Part shown: positions 1 through 8,680 of the stretch, piece by piece
Layout: the number at the start of each line of letters is the position of its first letter
How positions within the stretch are numbered: the first letter of the stretch is position 1
DNA from: Deltaproteobacteria bacterium
Lineage (GTDB): Bacteria > Myxococcota > Polyangia > Haliangiales > Haliangiaceae
Assembly: GCA_018262455.1 (NCBI GenBank)
Contig: JAGSPR010000010.1
Location: 1-33,358 of the forward strand
Direction of reading: 5' to 3'
DNA: 33,358 nt
Program-made: the position numbers and the translations under genes
Notes under the pieces: model-generated
What the model was told of the DNA's origin: nothing
What the model saw: only the letters and a program-made list of their open reading frames with translations
Databases searched by the model: none

Positions 1-448
1 CTTCTTCGAGCGTCACACCCGGGGCCAGCACGGTCGACTTCGAGGCGCCCTTGGCATCGACGGTGAGGTTGGGCATGTCGCCCGCGTGCGCACCCTCGGG
101 GTTGTCGTGCCCGTGCTTCTTGTGTTCGGGGTTGAAGTGGCCGCCCGCCGACTTGAAGTCAGGGGCCTCACACTTGGCGGTCTGGTGGACGTGGATCGCG
201 TGATCGCCGGGGGCGAGCCCGGTGACGGCGAGCGCGATCTTCACGCCGCCCGGATCTGCCGATAACGTCGCGGTGCCGATGCTCTTGCCCTTGGCATCGG
301 TGAGCTTGACGGTGACTGATTTCGGCGCCTTCTTGGGGGTGACCGGCTTGGCCGGCACCGGCGGGGACTTCGGCTTGGCATCATCGGCCATCGCCGAACC
401 GGCAAGCAGAGACGCGAACACCGTGGAGGCAAGGAGGAGTTGCTTCAT
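1..448 (-). CDS. sodC: Cu/Zn superoxide dismutase, 3' end beyond window
   Basis: This secreted Cu/Zn superoxide dismutase would convert superoxide to hydrogen peroxide and oxygen outside the cytoplasm. The ATG at 446-448 opens a typical signal peptide (MKQLLLASTVFASLLAGSAMA, cut before DD), followed by a Pro/Lys-rich linker and the SodC beta-barrel. The visible metal ligands are the HVH pair, the GGHFNP histidine, and the HG/HAGDMPN region that supplies zinc His and Asp. The last copper histidine, the second disulfide cysteine and the C-terminus lie beyond the window edge. The start has a strong purine-rich stretch nearby on the coding strand. The gene follows the SPFH-like gene by only 9 bp on the same strand, so the two are probably cotranscribed. 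The family call is secure; whether the protein is periplasmic or surface-bound is not visible. Confidence 0.9.
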   Translation of the reverse strand, partial: MKQLLLASTVFASLLAGSAMADDAKPKSPPVPAKPVTPKKAPKSVTVKLTDAKGKSIGTATLSADPGGVKIALAVTGLAPGDHAIHVHQTAKCEAPDFKSAGGHFNPEHKKHGHDNPEGAHAGDMPNLTVDAKGASKSTVLAPGVTLEE

Positions 449-457
449 GGCGCGAAG

Positions 458-1597
458 CTACTCTGGAACGACGCCGGTTTGCGGGACCCAGATGGTCTCG
501 CCGGAGCTCCCGACCTCGAGCTCGTAGTAGCCCTGCAGGAGCTGCCGCACGGTCGCGGACTGCATCAGGCCGTTGGGTCCGGGAACGCGCACGCGGCTCC
601 CTCGCGCGACCTCCACCGGATTCTCGCCGGGGATCGTGCCCTGCGCTGGCGGGGCGACCGTCGGCGACGACCCGGCCGCCGGCATCGGGGTCGGCGGCGG
701 CGTCCCGATCTGCATCGAGCCGGGCTCGGGGGCCGCGACGCCGGGCTGCGTGATCTCATCGGCCGCTCGCGACACTGCGACGGAGGGCACAGAGATCTCC
801 CCCGAGACCGAGCGCTGCCTCTCGGGCGTGCCAGCCGGCGGCACGCTCGCGTGGCGCGCCGTGTCCTTCTTCGAACGGACCACCTCGGGCGGCAACGTGC
901 GAGGCCTGCCGCGCGCGGTCTCGACGAGCGAGATGTCGGGATCCACGGGCTTGCAGACGCCCGGCAGGTTCGGGATCGCCAGAAACAATGCGCTGCCATC
1001 ATCGGCAGCGATCACGAGGTGACCCATGCGGATGAGCTCGATCCCGAACACCGCGCCGGCGGTCGGGTTGTAGGCGACCAGCTCCTCGAGGATCCCCGGC
1101 AGCATGCCGGGCTCGGTCACGGCGCCCGGAGAGGCCCCCATCACCACGCGCCGCGTGAGCAGCCGCGCCAGCATGCGCTCGACGCTGCGCGACACGCTGC
1201 GCAGGATCCCGTCGTTGACGGTGTCGAACGGCAGCCCGACGAACTGAGCGATCAGCAGCCCGGGATCGGCGCACCGGACCTGCAGCGAGCCCGCCGCGCG
1301 CAGCCGGACCGGCTGGCCGGTCGATGGCACCACGAAGCGCGTCGTCATGTCGAACGTGACCTCGACCGGGACGGTCCGGACGAAGAACGCGCCGGCCGGA
1401 CGCATCGGATCCGGCGATCGCCAGACGTGACGCCCAGGCCCGAGCCGATCACCGACGGTCCATGCGGGGCTCATGACGACCTGCTCGTCCGCCCCGCACG
1501 ACACCTCGCAGTCCTCACCGATCGGAAACGGCCAGGCATAGACGAGGTGGCCGGACGCGACAGCGTCGCGCGCGAGCAAGATCGTCATCGAGTCCAT
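458..1597 (-). CDS. SPFH/YdjI-like (virion-core-like) protein with an extra C-terminal domain
   Basis: The first ~200 residues resemble the SPFH-domain 'virion core' (YdjI-like) family: an N-terminal region describing a 'boxed' beta domain (VVMSPAWTVGDRLGPGRHVW), then PVRLRAAGSLQVRCADPG, then a helical segment LLIAQFVGLPFDTVNDGILRSVSRSVERML. These proteins usually form membrane-associated oligomers, but I see no transmembrane helix. A Pro/Ala-rich linker of about 120 residues follows. The last ~45 residues (SRVRVPGPNGLMQSATVRQ, then GYYELEVGSSGETIWVP) look like a small beta-barrel of Tudor/SH3 type. A second in-frame ATG at 1586-1588 has AGGA eight bases before it and may be the true start. 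The gene sits between the CNNM/CorC gene (49 bp upstream) and sodC (9 bp downstream), so it is probably the middle gene of an operon. The family assignment is by resemblance only. Confidence 0.7.
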   Translation of the reverse strand: MDSMTILLARDAVASGHLVYAWPFPIGEDCEVSCGADEQVVMSPAWTVGDRLGPGRHVWRSPDPMRPAGAFFVRTVPVEVTFDMTTRFVVPSTGQPVRLRAAGSLQVRCADPGLLIAQFVGLPFDTVNDGILRSVSRSVERMLARLLTRRVVMGASPGAVTEPGMLPGILEELVAYNPTAGAVFGIELIRMGHLVIAADDGSALFLAIPNLPGVCKPVDPDISLVETARGRPRTLPPEVVRSKKDTARHASVPPAGTPERQRSVSGEISVPSVAVSRAADEITQPGVAAPEPGSMQIGTPPPTPMPAAGSSPTVAPPAQGTIPGENPVEVARGSRVRVPGPNGLMQSATVRQLLQGYYELEVGSSGETIWVPQTGVVPE

Positions 1598-1646
1598 CCT
1601 ACAGGATCCAGGAAGCTACGGGGCGGTGCGACGCACCAAGGCGAGG

Positions 1647-2957
1647 TCACGATTCCTCGGCTTCCAGGTCGTCCTCGTCCCCGTGCGAGACCGGGTGGAT
1701 CCGGACGCGCCGGACCCGGCGGGGCGACGCCTCGATGACCTCGAGGATGGTCCCGTTGTCGGTCATGAGCCGTTCACCGGCCTGGGGAATGGCCTGGGCG
1801 AGCGACATGCAGAGCCCCGCGACGGTCGTGCGATCCTTGCCGACCGGGAGATCGAGGTGGAGATCGCGATTGATCTTGCGGACCGAGGCCCATCCCTGGA
1901 CCAGAATCGTGCCACTCGGCTCGCGGGTGAAGAACTGCTCGGGGACGTCGTCCTCGCTCATGATGTCGCCAACCAGCTCTTCGATCAGATCCTCGGTCGT
2001 CACCAGGCCCGACACCCCGCCGTGGTCGTCGACGACGACCGCCATCTGGGTGCGCCGGCGCTGCATCTCGCGGAGCAGATCGAGCGCGCGCGTGGCCTCG
2101 GGGACCTTGTGGGGAGGACGCAGGATATCCTGCAGCACGAGCAGCCCCTTCTCCCAGGCGAGCGCGAGGACGTCGCGCGCCACGACGTAGCCGACGATGT
2201 TGTCGATGCTGCCGTCATAGACCGGCATCCGGCTGTGACCCTCCTCGAGGATCATCCGCTGCACCTCGTCCGGCGGCGCGCCCAGCCGGATCGCGACGAC
2301 GCGGGTCCGCGGCACCATGACCTCGGCGACCGTGACCTCACCGAACCCGAGCGCGCGGGAGGCGATCTCGCTCGCGCGGGGATCGACCGAGCCGGTCTTG
2401 GCGGCCTCCTCGACGAGCTGCTGGAGCTCGTCGCGCGACAGCCGGGTCTCGGTGAACGTGGTCTTGTCGCCGAAGAACCGCAGGACCACGTTCGAGACCA
2501 CGGTCAACATCCACACCACCGGCCGGAACACCTGCGAGATCACGATCAGTGGTCGCGCGGTCAAGAACGAGTAGCGATCCGAGTACCGGAGGGCGAGCGA
2601 TTTCGGCACGAGCTCGCCGATCACCAGCTCGAAGAACACGATCATGATCACGACGACGACCAGCGATGCCTTGTGGCCCAGGCCGATCTCCTGAAAGCTC
2701 GACGCCAGCATCGGCTCGAGGCTCGCGCCACCGAACACCGACGCGGCGGTGCCGAACGTGGTGATGCAGACCTGGACGGTCGCGAGGAACCGCTCCGGCT
2801 CGTCCCGGAGCTTCTTGATCGCGATCGCGCGCTTGTCTCGGCGACGCAGGAACTCGCGCAGGCGGGTCTTGCGGACCGACAGGATCGCGATCTCGGAGCC
2901 GGCGAACAGCCCGTTCCCCACCAGGAACGCCAACACGATCAGCAACTCATGGCCCAT
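1647..2957 (-). CDS. CNNM-domain / CBS pair / CorC_HlyC transporter-associated protein (hemolysin family)
   Basis: This 436-aa protein has the classic order of the HlyC/CorC family. It begins with a DUF21/CNNM membrane domain (MGHELLIVLAFLVGNGLFAGSEIAILSVRK and two further hydrophobic segments, VVVVIMIVFFELVIGELVPK and LTARPLIVISQVFRPVVWMLTVV). A CBS pair follows (AEVMVPRTRVVAI ... EEGHSRMPVYDGSIDNIVGYV and VPEATRALDLLREM ... VVVDDHGGVSGLVTTEDLIEELVGDI). The C-terminal CorC_HlyC domain carries GWASVRKINRDLHLDLPVG. Family members are linked to Mg2+/Co2+ efflux or membrane-stress functions. The reading frame continues upstream to 3074, but the family start matches the ATG at 2955-2957, and the longer form would overlap greB on the other strand. 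It diverges from greB and is probably the first gene of the operon running to sodC. Confidence 0.9.
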   Translation of the reverse strand: MGHELLIVLAFLVGNGLFAGSEIAILSVRKTRLREFLRRRDKRAIAIKKLRDEPERFLATVQVCITTFGTAASVFGGASLEPMLASSFQEIGLGHKASLVVVVIMIVFFELVIGELVPKSLALRYSDRYSFLTARPLIVISQVFRPVVWMLTVVSNVVLRFFGDKTTFTETRLSRDELQQLVEEAAKTGSVDPRASEIASRALGFGEVTVAEVMVPRTRVVAIRLGAPPDEVQRMILEEGHSRMPVYDGSIDNIVGYVVARDVLALAWEKGLLVLQDILRPPHKVPEATRALDLLREMQRRRTQMAVVVDDHGGVSGLVTTEDLIEELVGDIMSEDDVPEQFFTREPSGTILVQGWASVRKINRDLHLDLPVGKDRTTVAGLCMSLAQAIPQAGERLMTDNGTILEVIEASPRRVRRVRIHPVSHGDEDDLEAEES

Positions 2958-2996
2958 TCCGTGCCCGCGCGCAGCATACCGGATAAGCTGCTCTAC

Positions 2997-3530
2997 GTGT
3001 CGACGCGGGCCCGAGGCAGAACCGGCCAGCGGCTGCTGGCTTCGGGCGAGCCGCCACCCAGGCGGTCTCCTCACATCACGCCCGAGGGCGCGAAGAAGCT
3101 ACGGACCGAGCTCGATCAGCTGTGGCACGTGGAGCGCCCGCGCGTCACCCAGGAGGTCGCCGATGCGGCCGCGCAGGGCGATCGGAGCGAGAACGCCGAG
3201 TACATCTACGGCAAGCGGCGGCTCCGCGAGATCGATCGCCGCGTCCGGTTTCTTTCGAAGCGGCTCGACGAGGTGAAGGTCGTGAGCGAGCCCCCGGATG
3301 ATCCCCGGCGCGTGTTCTTCGGCGCGCACGTCACGGTCGAAGATGATGACGGCGCGCTCAAGACCTATCGGATCGTGGGGGCGGACGAGTCCGATCTCGA
3401 GCACGGCTGCATCAGCATCGACTCGCCGGTCGCGCGTGCCCTGCTCGGCAAGCGCTGTGGCGACGAGGTCACCGTTCGGGTGCCCAAGGGCGACGTGTCA
3501 TACACGATCACGAACGTGGAGTACCGCTGA
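2997..3530 (+). CDS. greB: Transcription elongation factor GreB
   Basis: GreB rescues arrested RNA polymerase by stimulating cleavage of the nascent RNA. The protein matches GreB rather than GreA: ITPEGAKKLRTELDQLWHVERP, then the coiled-coil tip GDRSENAEY with its acidic pair, then KRRLREIDRRVRFLSKRLD, and the FKBP-like C-terminal domain FFGAHVTVEDDDG ... RIVGADESD ... CISIDSPVARALLGKR. The start is uncertain. I chose GTG at 2997, which gives 177 aa with an N-terminal extension of ~25 residues before the usual GreB start; an ATG at 2949 would overlap the divergent CNNM gene. The stop at 3528-3530 is one base from the ATG of the phospholipase D gene, implying translational coupling. Confidence 0.92.
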   Translation: MSTRARGRTGQRLLASGEPPPRRSPHITPEGAKKLRTELDQLWHVERPRVTQEVADAAAQGDRSENAEYIYGKRRLREIDRRVRFLSKRLDEVKVVSEPPDDPRRVFFGAHVTVEDDDGALKTYRIVGADESDLEHGCISIDSPVARALLGKRCGDEVTVRVPKGDVSYTITNVEYR

Positions 3531-3531
3531 C

Positions 3532-4773
3532 ATGCCAGGGCCCTCGCCAGACGAGATCGCCGCGCGCGTTCCCGACAGCGTGCCCGGGCCGGTCCGCGAT
3601 CCGCCGTCGCGCGCGATCGTGGCGCAACTTCCCCGGTCGCTGGCGCGCTACGCCCGCACGGACCTGCGGTGGCGTGCCGGCTGCGAGGTCACCGTGCTGC
3701 GCGACGGCGCCCAGACCTACCCCGCGATGCTGGCGGCGATGCGTGCTGCGCGGCACTCGATCTGCTTCGAGACCTACATCCTCGCCGGCGACATGGCGGG
3801 TGATCGGTTCAAGGCGGTGTTGCTCGAGCGCGTGCGGGCCGGGGTCGCGGTGCGCCTGATGTACGACGCCGTCGGCTCGTTCGGGTTGCCCGGCAGCTGG
3901 CTCGCCGAGCTGCGCGATGCCGGCTGCGAGGTGATCGACTTCAACCCGATCGCACCGTGGCGACGGCGGTTCCGGCTGTCACATCGGGACCACCGCAAGA
4001 TCATCGTCGTCGACAACGAGGTCGCGTTCACCGGCGGGCTCAACATCGCGAACGAGTACGCCTCGGTGGAGGAAGGCGGCGGCGGGTGGCACGACATGCA
4101 TTGCCGGGTCACCGGGCAGATCGTGCTCGATCTGGCGCGGATGTTTCGCCGGACCTGGATGCGGGCCGGCGGCAAGTACTACCCGCCGGTGCCTCCGACC
4201 GGCACGATCACGCCCAGCCCCACCGGCTCGTTCGTCCGGCTGCTCGACAACACGCGGCGTCGCCAGCGCGCGGCCGTCCGTCGCGTCTATCTCCACGTGA
4301 TCCGCACCGCGCGCGCGTCCATCCTGATCGAGAACGCTTACTTCCTACCGGATCGTGGCCTGCGGCGTGCCCTGGCGCGCGCGGCGCGGCGAGGTGTGGA
4401 CGTGCGGGTGGTCTGCCCCGGTCACTCCGACGTGCGCATGATCGAGTGGGCGAGCCACTACGTGCTGCGTAGCCTGTCGCGGCAAGGCGTGAAGGTGCTT
4501 CGCTGGCGCGGGGTCATGCTGCACGCCAAGACCGCCGTGGTCGACGCGACCTGGTCGACGATCGGAAGCTACAACTTCGATGCCCAGAGCCGGTTCTCGA
4601 ACCTCGAGGTCACCGTCGAGATCCTCGATCACCAGATCGGCGAGGCCCTGGTCGCGAGCTTCGAACACACGGTCACGAACTCGGACTCGTACGACTATGC
4701 GAGCTGGCAGGCCCTCCCGTGGTGGACCAAGGCGATGGCGTGGCTAAGCTACCGACTCCGGCGCTTCTTGTGA
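3532..4773 (+). CDS. Cardiolipin synthase-type phospholipase D family protein
   Basis: This 413-aa protein has two phospholipase D catalytic motifs: HRKIIVVDNEVAFTGG (His154, Lys156, Asp161) and HAKTAVVDATWSTIGSYNFD (His331, Lys333, Asp338). It also has the flanking LNIANEY and SRFSNLEV signatures of cardiolipin synthases. It would join two phospholipids to make cardiolipin at the inner face of the cytoplasmic membrane. It lacks the two N-terminal transmembrane helices of ClsA and is therefore closer to the ClsB/ClsC type; a Pro-rich N-terminus and a Trp/aromatic C-terminus (WQALPWWTKAMAWLSYRLRRFL) may attach it to the membrane. It starts one base after the greB stop. Which phospholipid donor it uses cannot be told from sequence. 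Confidence 0.9.
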   Translation: MPGPSPDEIAARVPDSVPGPVRDPPSRAIVAQLPRSLARYARTDLRWRAGCEVTVLRDGAQTYPAMLAAMRAARHSICFETYILAGDMAGDRFKAVLLERVRAGVAVRLMYDAVGSFGLPGSWLAELRDAGCEVIDFNPIAPWRRRFRLSHRDHRKIIVVDNEVAFTGGLNIANEYASVEEGGGGWHDMHCRVTGQIVLDLARMFRRTWMRAGGKYYPPVPPTGTITPSPTGSFVRLLDNTRRRQRAAVRRVYLHVIRTARASILIENAYFLPDRGLRRALARAARRGVDVRVVCPGHSDVRMIEWASHYVLRSLSRQGVKVLRWRGVMLHAKTAVVDATWSTIGSYNFDAQSRFSNLEVTVEILDHQIGEALVASFEHTVTNSDSYDYASWQALPWWTKAMAWLSYRLRRFL

Positions 4774-4865
4774 GCGAGCGAACCCGCACGGTCGCTCGTC
4801 GGCCGACGATGTTCGGCCGCGGCCGTTGCGCGGCATGCGCCCCGCGCTGGACGATGCGCTGAACC
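4774..4865 (+). other. Intergenic gap with weak inverted repeat
   Basis: The 92-bp gap between the phospholipase D and flippase genes holds an imperfect hairpin (GAGCGAACC near 4776 against GGTCGCTC near 4790, with one bulged base) but no T-run. It may be a weak terminator or nothing. Confidence 0.25.
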
Positions 4866-6329
4866 ATGTCTCTTGCGCAGAAAGCAGCGCGTGGCGCGCT
4901 GTGGGCGGTGATCTCGAGCATGGGCGGGCGGGCGGTCGGCGTGATCGGCACGCTGGTGATGACGCGGTTCCTTCACCCCGAGCAGATCGGCGAGGTCTCC
5001 GATGCGGTGATCCTCACGTTCTCGGCGAGCTGGCTCACGATCTGGGGCTTCGGCCAGTACGCGGTCGTCAAGGGCCGCGGCCCCGATGCGGCCGAGGTCA
5101 CGTGGCACGCGACCGTGTTCTACACCGTGCTCGGCGTCGTCTCGCTCGGAGGGATCGCGCTGCTCGGAGGGCCGCTGACCCGGTTCCTCGATGCGCCCAA
5201 GGCGGCCGAGTACATCCCGCTGATGGCGCTCGCCACGTTCATCCGCCGGCTCGGTGCGATGCCCGAGCGCGTGCTGGTCCGCGAGCTGAAGTTCCGCGCG
5301 TCGGGCATGGCGAACCTGATGGGCGAGATGTCGTACACCGTCGCCGCGGTGGCGTTCGCGTGGGCTGGCCACGGCGGCTGGTCGATCATCTACGCGAACA
5401 TCATCCAGTCGTGCGTGGCCGTGTTCGTGCTGATCCGCGCGGCGGGGTTCGCGAGCTGGGCCACCCCGACGCCGCTCCGGCTCGCGCGGATCAAGGACAT
5501 GTTGAAGTTCGGGCTCCCGCTCGGCATCCAGGGCATCGCGCACTCCGCCTCGCGCTACTGGGACAACCTCGCGATCTCGCACTTCTTCGGCACCGCCCCG
5601 CTCGGGATCTACAACATGGCCTACAACCTCGCCGACATCCCGGCGATCCAGGTCGGCGAGCAGATCGCGCTCGTGCTGATGCCATCGATGGCGGAGCTGC
5701 CGAAGGACCGGCGCGCGGGCGCGCTCGAGCGCTCCACCGCGATGCTGTCGCTCGTGATCTTCCCGCTCGCGATCGGGCTCGGGCTCGTGGCCTATCCGCT
5801 GATCGGCTTGCTGCTGCCCGCGAACAAGTGGCAGGAGGTCGCGCCGCTGCTCGCCGTGCTCGCGTGCCTCTCGGTGTTCCGCCCGATCATGTGGGTCCTG
5901 TCGGCGTATCTCGAGGCCGAGCTCAAGACCAACCGGCTCATGTTCCTCGAGATCGGGAAGGTGGTGCTGCTGCTCGGTGGCATCGCCGTGGTCTATCCGT
6001 ATGGCTTGCGAGTCGCGGCCGGCGCGGTCGGCGTCGCGTTCGGGCTCACCTCCGTGGCGGGCGTCCTGATGGTGATGCGCGAGGGACCATCGCCCGCGCG
6101 GCTCGTCGGTGGATTCGTGCGCCCGCTGCTGGCGTGTGCCGTGATGGGCCTGGTCGTCTGGGGGGTGCACGCGGGGCTCGTGCTCGTCGACCTCGATCAC
6201 CCGGCCGTCCTGCTGAGCGCGATGATCGTGACCGGCGCGATCGCCTACGTCGCGGCCGCGTTCGTGGTGTGCCGCGACACCGTGCGAGACGTGCTCGGCA
6301 TGCTCAAGAAGGCCGTCAAGCGGTCGTGA
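4866..6329 (+). CDS. Polysaccharide/lipid-linked oligosaccharide flippase (MOP superfamily, Wzx-like)
   Basis: This 487-aa integral membrane protein has about 12-14 hydrophobic segments and the N-terminal pattern of MOP-superfamily exporters (KAARGALWAVISSMGGRAVGVIGTLVMTRFLHPEQIG). The central motif FGLPLGIQGIAHSASRYWDNLAISHFFG ... LGIYNMAYNLADIP is typical of lipopolysaccharide/O-antigen flippases. It would move undecaprenyl-linked sugar units across the cytoplasmic membrane. No glycosyltransferases are next to it, so its pathway (capsule, O-antigen or spore/exopolysaccharide) is unknown. The 92 bp separating it from the phospholipase D gene suggest it may have its own promoter. It converges with the FG-GAP lipoprotein, leaving only 9 bp between stops. 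The ATG at 4866 is well supported by homology. Confidence 0.88.
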   Translation: MSLAQKAARGALWAVISSMGGRAVGVIGTLVMTRFLHPEQIGEVSDAVILTFSASWLTIWGFGQYAVVKGRGPDAAEVTWHATVFYTVLGVVSLGGIALLGGPLTRFLDAPKAAEYIPLMALATFIRRLGAMPERVLVRELKFRASGMANLMGEMSYTVAAVAFAWAGHGGWSIIYANIIQSCVAVFVLIRAAGFASWATPTPLRLARIKDMLKFGLPLGIQGIAHSASRYWDNLAISHFFGTAPLGIYNMAYNLADIPAIQVGEQIALVLMPSMAELPKDRRAGALERSTAMLSLVIFPLAIGLGLVAYPLIGLLLPANKWQEVAPLLAVLACLSVFRPIMWVLSAYLEAELKTNRLMFLEIGKVVLLLGGIAVVYPYGLRVAAGAVGVAFGLTSVAGVLMVMREGPSPARLVGGFVRPLLACAVMGLVVWGVHAGLVLVDLDHPAVLLSAMIVTGAIAYVAAAFVVCRDTVRDVLGMLKKAVKRS

Positions 6330-6338
6330 CCAGGCTGC

Positions 6339-8543
6339 TCAGCGCGACGTGTTGATGAGCAGCGTGCACCCGGCACCGCCGCACAGGACCAGGTCGTTCA
6401 GGCCGTCGTTCGTGAGGTCTCCGATCGCGATCGACGTCGGCGCGTCGGCCACCGAGAATTCGCGCGCGGCGGCGAAGCTGCCGTCACCGTGGTTGAGATG
6501 CACGCTGACGGTGCCGACCACGTTGTTGACGACCGCAAGATCGATCGCGCGATCCCCATTCAGATCGCCCAGCGCGATCCGAGCCGGGCTGTAGCTCGTG
6601 GGATACTTGACCGGCGGCCCGAACGTGCCGTCGCCCTGGTTCAAGAACACCGCGAGGACCTGACTGCCCGCGATGCCGTTGGACGCGACCACGTCGGCGC
6701 TGCCATCGCCGTTGACATCGCCGAGCGTCACGGACGTCGCATAGATCGGGAGCGTGAACGTTCCACCACCGGCGCTCGAGACCACGGTGATGTCCGTTCC
6801 CTCGCTGAGGCTCGCCACGACGAGTTCGGCCTTGCCGTCGCCATCGAGGTCGCCGAGCGCGACGCCGATCGTGTTCGAGCCGATGCTCTTGTTGACCGCG
6901 GGTGCATAGCCGCCGGCACCGTCGCTCACGAGCACGCTCACGCTGTTGCTGTTCTGGTTGGCGACCGCCAGGTCGGGCTTGCCATCGCCATCGACATCAC
7001 CCACGCCGATCGAACAGGCGCCCATCCCGGTCGCATGGTGGGACGTCGTGAACGTTCCGTCGGTCGTGCCGAGCAGCACGGCCACCCCGGTCCCGTCGGT
7101 GACGATCACGTCGGGGCGCCCGTCCTCGCTGACGTCTGCGGTCGCGATCGACGACAGCCCAGATGCGCCGCCGGTGCTCAGCGCGACCGCGGCGCCGAGT
7201 GCGCCGCTCGCGGTCCCCGGCAACACGCTCACGGTCGTGCGATCGTCGCTCGTCAAGAGGACGTCGGATGCGCCATCGGCGTTGACGTCCGCGAGAGCGA
7301 CCGAGTTGACCGCACGGGACGTGACCGGGTAGTAGGGGGCCGCCACCAGCCCGCCATCGCCGGTTCCGACCAGCACGCTCAGGTTGTCCCCGAGGAAGTT
7401 GGTCACGACCACGTCGAGCTTGGCGTCACCATCCAGATCCGCGATCGCGATCGCGGTCGGAAACGATCCTGCCACGTACGCCACCGGCGGTGCGAAGCTG
7501 CCATTGCCCAGGTTGAGCTGCACGCCGACCAGCTTGTCGCCGCTGGCCGTCACGAGATCGGGCCGGGTGTCACCATCCAGATCGCCGAGAGTGACCCGGC
7601 CGCTGCCCGGGTAAGCGATCGCTGCCGCGAACGTGCCATCCCCATTGCCGAACAGCACCGTCGTCGCGGTGTCGTTCGCGACGACCAGGTCGGTCGCGAG
7701 ATCGCCGTCGAGGTCTCCCGTCGTCACCGAGCGCACGGCCCCCGAGATCGGCAACTCGACCGCGGCGGCGAACGTTCCGTCCCCGAGATTCAACAGCACG
7801 CTCACCGCGGCGCCGCTCGCGATCACGAGATCCGGATGGGCGTCGCCATCGAGATTCGCGACCACGATGGCCACCGGAGTGGCAGCCGCGGCGTACGTCA
7901 CGGCCGCGGCGAAGCTGCCGTCGCCAGCGCCGAGCAGCACGCTGACATCATTACTGCCGGCGCTCGCAACGGCGAGGTCGGCCTTGCCGTCACCGTTCAG
8001 ATCGCCGACCACCACCGCCCTGGGAGACGTCCCCGCCACGAGGTCGATCGGGGCATCGAACGTGCCATCTCCAAGATTGACGAGCACGCTCACCCGCGTG
8101 GAGCTCGCGATGACGAGATCGGGATGCGCATCCCCATCGACGTCGCCGAACGCGACCGAGGCCGCGCCGATGGCGTACCAGATCGTGTTCGCGAAGCCCC
8201 CGGCGCCGTCATTGAACAGCACGTGCACCTTGGCGTCGCTGTTCGCCACGGCAAGATCCGGACTGCCATCGCCATTCACATCCGCGACCGCGACCGCGAC
8301 CGGCCGCGCGCCAGCGTCGTAGTCGACCGCGGTGACAAACGAAAGCGCACGAGCGACCGGCACCGGCTCGCAGGTGCACGCACCGAACCCGGATCCGTCG
8401 TCGCGGCACGTTCGGATGCCGGGCGCCGCGCCGGTGCAGCCACAGGTCTCCTGCACACCCGGCGTGCACTCGGTGGTCCCGGCACTGAGCCCGTCCCCGC
8501 AGCCCACCAGCAGGACCACACCCATCACCGCCCAGCCATGCAT
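6339..8543 (-). CDS. FG-GAP/VCBS-repeat lipoprotein (14 Ca-binding-type repeats)
   Basis: This is a surface or periplasmic lipoprotein of 734 aa. The N-terminus (MHGWAVMGVVLLVGC) has a lipobox with Cys15. A short Cys-rich stretch (CTPGVQETCGC ... CRDDGSGFGACTC) follows, a style common in myxobacterial lipoproteins. The rest is 14 FG-GAP/VCBS blades of ~45 residues, each with a D-x-[DN]-x-D-G-like calcium loop (for example DVNGDGSPDL, DLNGDGKADL, DVDGDGKPDL, DLTNDGLNDL). Such repeats fold into beta-propellers used in adhesion or ligand binding. Fourteen repeats would fit two seven-bladed propellers. I chose the ATG at 8541-8543 because AGGA sits eight bases before it; ATG at 8550-8552 is the alternative. 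No enzymatic motif is visible. The promoter region is shared with the divergent gene at 8681 and contains a perfect 26-bp palindrome. Confidence 0.88.
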   Translation of the reverse strand: MHGWAVMGVVLLVGCGDGLSAGTTECTPGVQETCGCTGAAPGIRTCRDDGSGFGACTCEPVPVARALSFVTAVDYDAGARPVAVAVADVNGDGSPDLAVANSDAKVHVLFNDGAGGFANTIWYAIGAASVAFGDVDGDAHPDLVIASSTRVSVLVNLGDGTFDAPIDLVAGTSPRAVVVGDLNGDGKADLAVASAGSNDVSVLLGAGDGSFAAAVTYAAAATPVAIVVANLDGDAHPDLVIASGAAVSVLLNLGDGTFAAAVELPISGAVRSVTTGDLDGDLATDLVVANDTATTVLFGNGDGTFAAAIAYPGSGRVTLGDLDGDTRPDLVTASGDKLVGVQLNLGNGSFAPPVAYVAGSFPTAIAIADLDGDAKLDVVVTNFLGDNLSVLVGTGDGGLVAAPYYPVTSRAVNSVALADVNADGASDVLLTSDDRTTVSVLPGTASGALGAAVALSTGGASGLSSIATADVSEDGRPDVIVTDGTGVAVLLGTTDGTFTTSHHATGMGACSIGVGDVDGDGKPDLAVANQNSNSVSVLVSDGAGGYAPAVNKSIGSNTIGVALGDLDGDGKAELVVASLSEGTDITVVSSAGGGTFTLPIYATSVTLGDVNGDGSADVVASNGIAGSQVLAVFLNQGDGTFGPPVKYPTSYSPARIALGDLNGDRAIDLAVVNNVVGTVSVHLNHGDGSFAAAREFSVADAPTSIAIGDLTNDGLNDLVLCGGAGCTLLINTSR

Positions 8544-8569
8544 CACCACCATCCTATCATCGGGCCCGG

Positions 8570-8595
8570 CCGATCCCGTGGATCCACGGGATCGG
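8570..8595. promoter_or_regulatory. Perfect 26-bp palindrome in a divergent promoter region
   Basis: The left arm CCGATCCCGTGGA is followed directly by its exact reverse complement, with the centre between 8582 and 8583. It lies 26 bp from the FG-GAP lipoprotein start and 85 bp from the gene at 8681. It could be an operator for a dimeric regulator of both genes, or a hairpin in the 5' leader of the lipoprotein mRNA. Confidence 0.5.
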
Positions 8596-8680
8596 GCTGC
8601 GGTCCGAGCCGCGCGTCGGTTTCGGGTCGCTGGACGCAGTCCCGCGTAGGTCCTGGTGCGACCTCGTGCGTTTGGGCCGG

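Noticed and set aside
440..1738. Long plus-strand open frame antisense to the SPFH-like gene
   Set aside because: Composition is Arg/His/Asp-rich with no recognisable domain, typical of an antisense frame of a GC-rich gene.
1626..2996. Long plus-strand open frame antisense to the CNNM gene
   Set aside because: It is opened by the high GC of the minus-strand gene; the sequence has no family features and only its last part is greB.
4749..6200. Minus-strand open frame antisense to the flippase
   Set aside because: Highly charged, no domain; the flippase on the other strand is well supported.
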